From Betaproteobacteria bacterium (GTDB taxonomy: Bacteria; Pseudomonadota; Gammaproteobacteria; Burkholderiales; Burkholderiaceae_C): a DNA stretch of 7,918 bases. The notes below the pieces were generated by a model that was not told where the DNA came from, searched no databases, and worked only from the letters and a program-made list of their open reading frames with translations. The translations under genes and the position numbers were made by a program. The stretch is from the NCBI GenBank assembly GCA_025354965.1, contig JANXLW010000403.1, forward strand, positions 1-7,918, written 5' to 3'. This document shows, in pieces, positions 6,691 to 7,918 of the stretch. Within the stretch, counting starts at the first letter, position 1, and each line of letters starts with the position of its first letter.

Positions 6691-6776
6691 CAGGCATCTG
6701 CGAGCAGAGCAGCGATGATATCACTTGCCCACCACGCGACGTTTGACCACGCCACGCTTGTAAAGAACACATGATT
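6691..6776. other. Unassigned spacer between gene remnant and repeat pair
   Basis: I see no convincing gene, RNA or terminator here. One small inverted repeat, GATGCC (6681-6686) and GGCATC (6693-6698) around a six-base loop, lies at the remnant boundary and could mark the breakpoint. All frames are short and lack ribosome binding sites. Confidence 0.3.
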
Positions 6777-6813
6777 TGTCCGTTTTGGTAGCAAGTAATC
6801 TGTCCGGTTTTGG
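6777..6813 (+). repeat. Imperfect direct repeat pair, TGTCCG(G)TTTTGG
   Basis: TGTCCGTTTTGG at 6777-6788 recurs as TGTCCGGTTTTGG at 6801-6813, differing by one inserted G, with starts 24 bp apart. The second copy runs straight into the GGGAGG ribosome binding site of the small ORF. Paired short repeats spaced about two helical turns could be transposase-binding repeats at an element end, or an operator for the downstream gene. I cannot match them to a named element. Confidence 0.42.
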
Positions 6814-6827
6814 GAGGCCTCTCAACC

Positions 6828-7049
6828 ATGAAGAACATCGAAATCCTGATCGACGAAGACGGAGAAAAAACGGTCGGCCGCGTTCATGGGATTGGGTGCG
6901 CCGTGACCGCCGCAGACGGCCATAACGCCCTGGCCATGCTCGTTCGCGGTAATGGGGAAACGCTGAAGGCCTTGCTCAAGCGGCTGGATCGCGCCATCGA
7001 CCGGTATTGCGACAACGGCGTAGTCATCGACGAGATCAACGGCCGATGA
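6828..7049 (+). CDS. Small acidic hypothetical protein (73 residues)
   Basis: ATG at 6828 follows a good Shine-Dalgarno (GGGAGG, 6812-6817) ten bases upstream; a TTG in frame at 6810 is less likely because it precedes that site. The protein opens MKNIEILIDEDGEKTVGRVH and ends RYCDNGVVIDEINGR. The first third has alternating hydrophobic/acidic residues suggesting beta strands, then a helix-rich stretch (NALAMLVRGNGETLKALLKR followed by LDRAIDR). There is no signal peptide, membrane segment or metal site. I do not recognise a family. The sequence is intact and well-behaved in codon use, unlike the decayed DNA on both sides, so it may be selected or recently arrived. It reads opposite to the operon and lies 33 bp before the IstB remnant, so it may be passenger DNA of a mobile element. 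Confidence 0.62.
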   Translation: MKNIEILIDEDGEKTVGRVHGIGCAVTAADGHNALAMLVRGNGETLKALLKRLDRAIDRYCDNGVVIDEINGR

Positions 7050-7082
7050 TCGGTGTGGCTGTCAAGACGGGACGGCTAGACG

Positions 7083-7332
7083 CTTACGTATGAGCACACC
7101 AGCGTGGCGATCACCACCAACCTGAGCTTCTCGGAGTGGCCCAGCGTTTTCCCCCCGTGCCAGAGTGACCACGGCGCTTCTGGACCGACTGACCCATCAC
7201 TGCCACATCGTGGAGACGGGCAACAACTCGCATGGGTATAACCAGAATAGGGTGGCGGCCAAGTTGCGCATCAAGGAGCGCGAGCAGTCGCGAAAGAAGG
7301 CTAAGGCAGCGTCACTAGACAAGCCGTTCTGA
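7083..7332 (+). pseudogene. istB: IS21-family helper ATPase IstB, 3' remnant with frameshift
   Basis: The frame at 7083 reads TYEHTSVAITTNLSFSEWPS then VF. It then shifts near 7152-7161 (a C-rich run) into a second frame reading RVTTALLDRLTHHCHIVETG and NNSHGYNQN, ending in ASLDKPF with TGA at 7330-7332. Intact IstB has YExTSVxxTTNLxFxEWPSVFGDAKMTTALLDRLTHHCxIVETGN in one frame, so this is the last third of the AAA+ transposition helper. One base appears gained (or two lost) where GDAKM should be. The N-terminal ATPase portion with Walker A and B is missing and a TAG lies just upstream of the first frame, so the gene is dead. Confidence 0.87.
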
Positions 7333-7422
7333 GCGGGCCGCGCGCGGGGAAATCCGCTACGGGCTGCGCCGTGCGCTCCTTTCACCGTGCAGATTCTGCA
7401 AACAAAAACCAGAGCCTGGGGC
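7333..7422. other. IS21 internal spacer between istB and terminal repeats
   Basis: This G+C-rich stretch, including a GCGGGCCGCGCGCGG run, contains no gene. Non-coding spacers of this kind between istB and the terminal repeats are normal in IS21 elements. Confidence 0.5.
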
Positions 7423-7545
7423 GGTAGTCAAAAACTGGGCATTGGGACCCATATCCACTATTGCCGCTTCAATTGGCAGCTATCCGTCCTGGGTCAATAT
7501 TGGATCGGCAGGGTAGGTCAAAATTTAATGGGCGCACACAGCGCG

Positions 7546-7918
7546 TCACCTATTCATTCGCCTTTTTGCAGCGTCGATCAACGTAGACTCCAGCCCCTGC
7601 GGTTTCCCAGTGGCGTACCAGCTCACGGTCGTCAAAAACGCAAAGACGCCCACGCCGCACAGAACGCCTGCGAACAAACGGGCACTTTCCCCTTGGACAT
7701 GCCCCGCCACCATCGCAACCGTAAAGTACATTGTGATGCCACAAAATAGCGGCCGAATAACAGCCCGGGCAACTGAACGCAAAGGCATTGCGCAGTGCCT
7801 GCGGACGGCAAGCGCAGTCACCAGCAAATTGGCGACATTGCCACCAACGCGGGCCCAGACCAATCCCATCAAATAAAAGCCTGGCACCAAAACAACGGCT
7901 GCCATCAGAAAAACCAGA
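7546..7918 (-). CDS. Polysaccharide flippase (Wzx/MATE-like), C-terminal part
   Basis: The frame stays open through the right edge, so this is the last 123 codons or so of a longer gene; the ATG at 7905 is probably internal. The visible part begins LVFLMAAVVLVPGFYLMGLV and has three or four membrane segments, including VIRPLFCGITMYFTVAMVAG and ARLFAGVLCGVGVFAFLTTV, then a basic tail (DAAKRRMNR). The layout, and the phrase VLVPGFYLMGLVWARVGGNVANLLV in two short pieces, fit the C-terminus of oligosaccharide flippases of the polysaccharide-transport family, which move undecaprenyl-linked repeat units across the inner membrane. These proteins diverge rapidly, so the family call rests partly on context. 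The stop (7548-7546) is about 6 bp from the IS21 end. Confidence 0.76.
   Translation of the reverse strand, partial: LVFLMAAVVLVPGFYLMGLVWARVGGNVANLLVTALAVRRHCAMPLRSVARAVIRPLFCGITMYFTVAMVAGHVQGESARLFAGVLCGVGVFAFLTTVSWYATGKPQGLESTLIDAAKRRMNR

Larger units (their letters stand above)
7083..7540 (+). mobile_element. IS21-family insertion sequence, right-end remnant
   Basis: The element consists of the istB remnant, a spacer, and a terminal region with the multiple short repeats expected of an IS21 end: GGTAGTCAAAAACTGGGC (7423-7440), GGTCAATATTGG (7492-7503) and GGTCAAAATTTAATGGGC (7516-7533), finishing at about GCACACA (7534-7540). These share GTCAA-A-T and are likely transposase-binding sites. 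istA, the 5' two thirds of istB and the left end are missing, so it cannot move by itself. The right boundary is estimated; it falls about 6 bp before the flippase-like gene's stop, so the insertion either just missed that gene or altered its last codons. Confidence 0.78.

Noticed and set aside
6681..6698. GATGCC-CTGGCA-GGCATC inverted repeat as a terminator
   Set aside because: It has no T-tract on either strand and lies within or at the edge of the asparagine synthetase-like remnant.
7387..7749. 120-codon plus-strand open frame across the IS21 end and the flippase gene
   Set aside because: It crosses the IS terminal repeats and runs antisense to the flippase C-terminus.
1..7918. CRISPR array, tRNA, rRNA or toxin-antitoxin pair
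   Set aside because: No regularly spaced long repeats, no tRNA- or rRNA-like sequence, and no two-gene toxin-antitoxin layout was seen.

Overview
This window is part of a surface-polysaccharide (EPS, capsule or O-antigen-like) biosynthesis locus from a Gram-negative bacterium. Base composition, codon use and gene content suggest a betaproteobacterium, possibly Comamonadaceae-like (Rhodoferax or Polaromonas type). That assignment is inference; there is no rRNA or other marker gene here.

Layout from left to right. At the left edge is the 5' end of wecB (UDP-GlcNAc 2-epimerase) on the minus strand. Next comes a scar (203-396) where the 5' ends of two unrelated genes point at each other and both stop near 317-325: an MBOAT O-acyltransferase on plus and a HAD-domain (HAD-UbiA type) protein on minus. 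A membrane acyltransferase of the AT3 family (minus, 446-1489) and an SGNH/GDSL hydrolase with one N-terminal membrane segment (plus, 1608-2288) are divergent neighbours. The hydrolase is followed by a terminator hairpin, a REP-like hairpin and a decayed, unidentified ORF.

The core is a compact minus-strand operon read from 6584 down to 2673: low-molecular-weight tyrosine phosphatase, polysaccharide deacetylase-like protein, a second AT3 acyltransferase, and an ATP-grasp ligase. Its junctions are a 4-bp overlap, a 9-bp gap with a TTG start, and a 17-bp overlap. This looks like a tailoring and control module. The phosphatase would reset a tyrosine-kinase export regulator that is not in the window. 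The deacetylase and acyltransferases would modify sugars, and the ATP-grasp enzyme would make an amide or ester bond to an unknown acceptor.

Upstream of the operon (6595-7545) the locus has been rearranged. A short 3' remnant resembling an asparagine synthetase lies immediately before the phosphatase. It is followed by unassigned DNA, a pair of TGTCCG..TTTTGG repeats, an intact 73-codon acidic small ORF on plus with a good ribosome binding site, a truncated and frameshifted istB, and the right end of an IS21-family element. The element ends about 6 bp from the stop of a flippase-like (Wzx/MATE-type) gene that runs off the right edge on minus. The simplest reading is that IS21-associated deletion removed most of the asparagine synthetase-like gene and perhaps other genes between it and the flippase. 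I see no clear new defence or RNA system. The most interesting signals are the two rearrangement scars, the orphan small ORF, and the unlinked AT3/SGNH pair.
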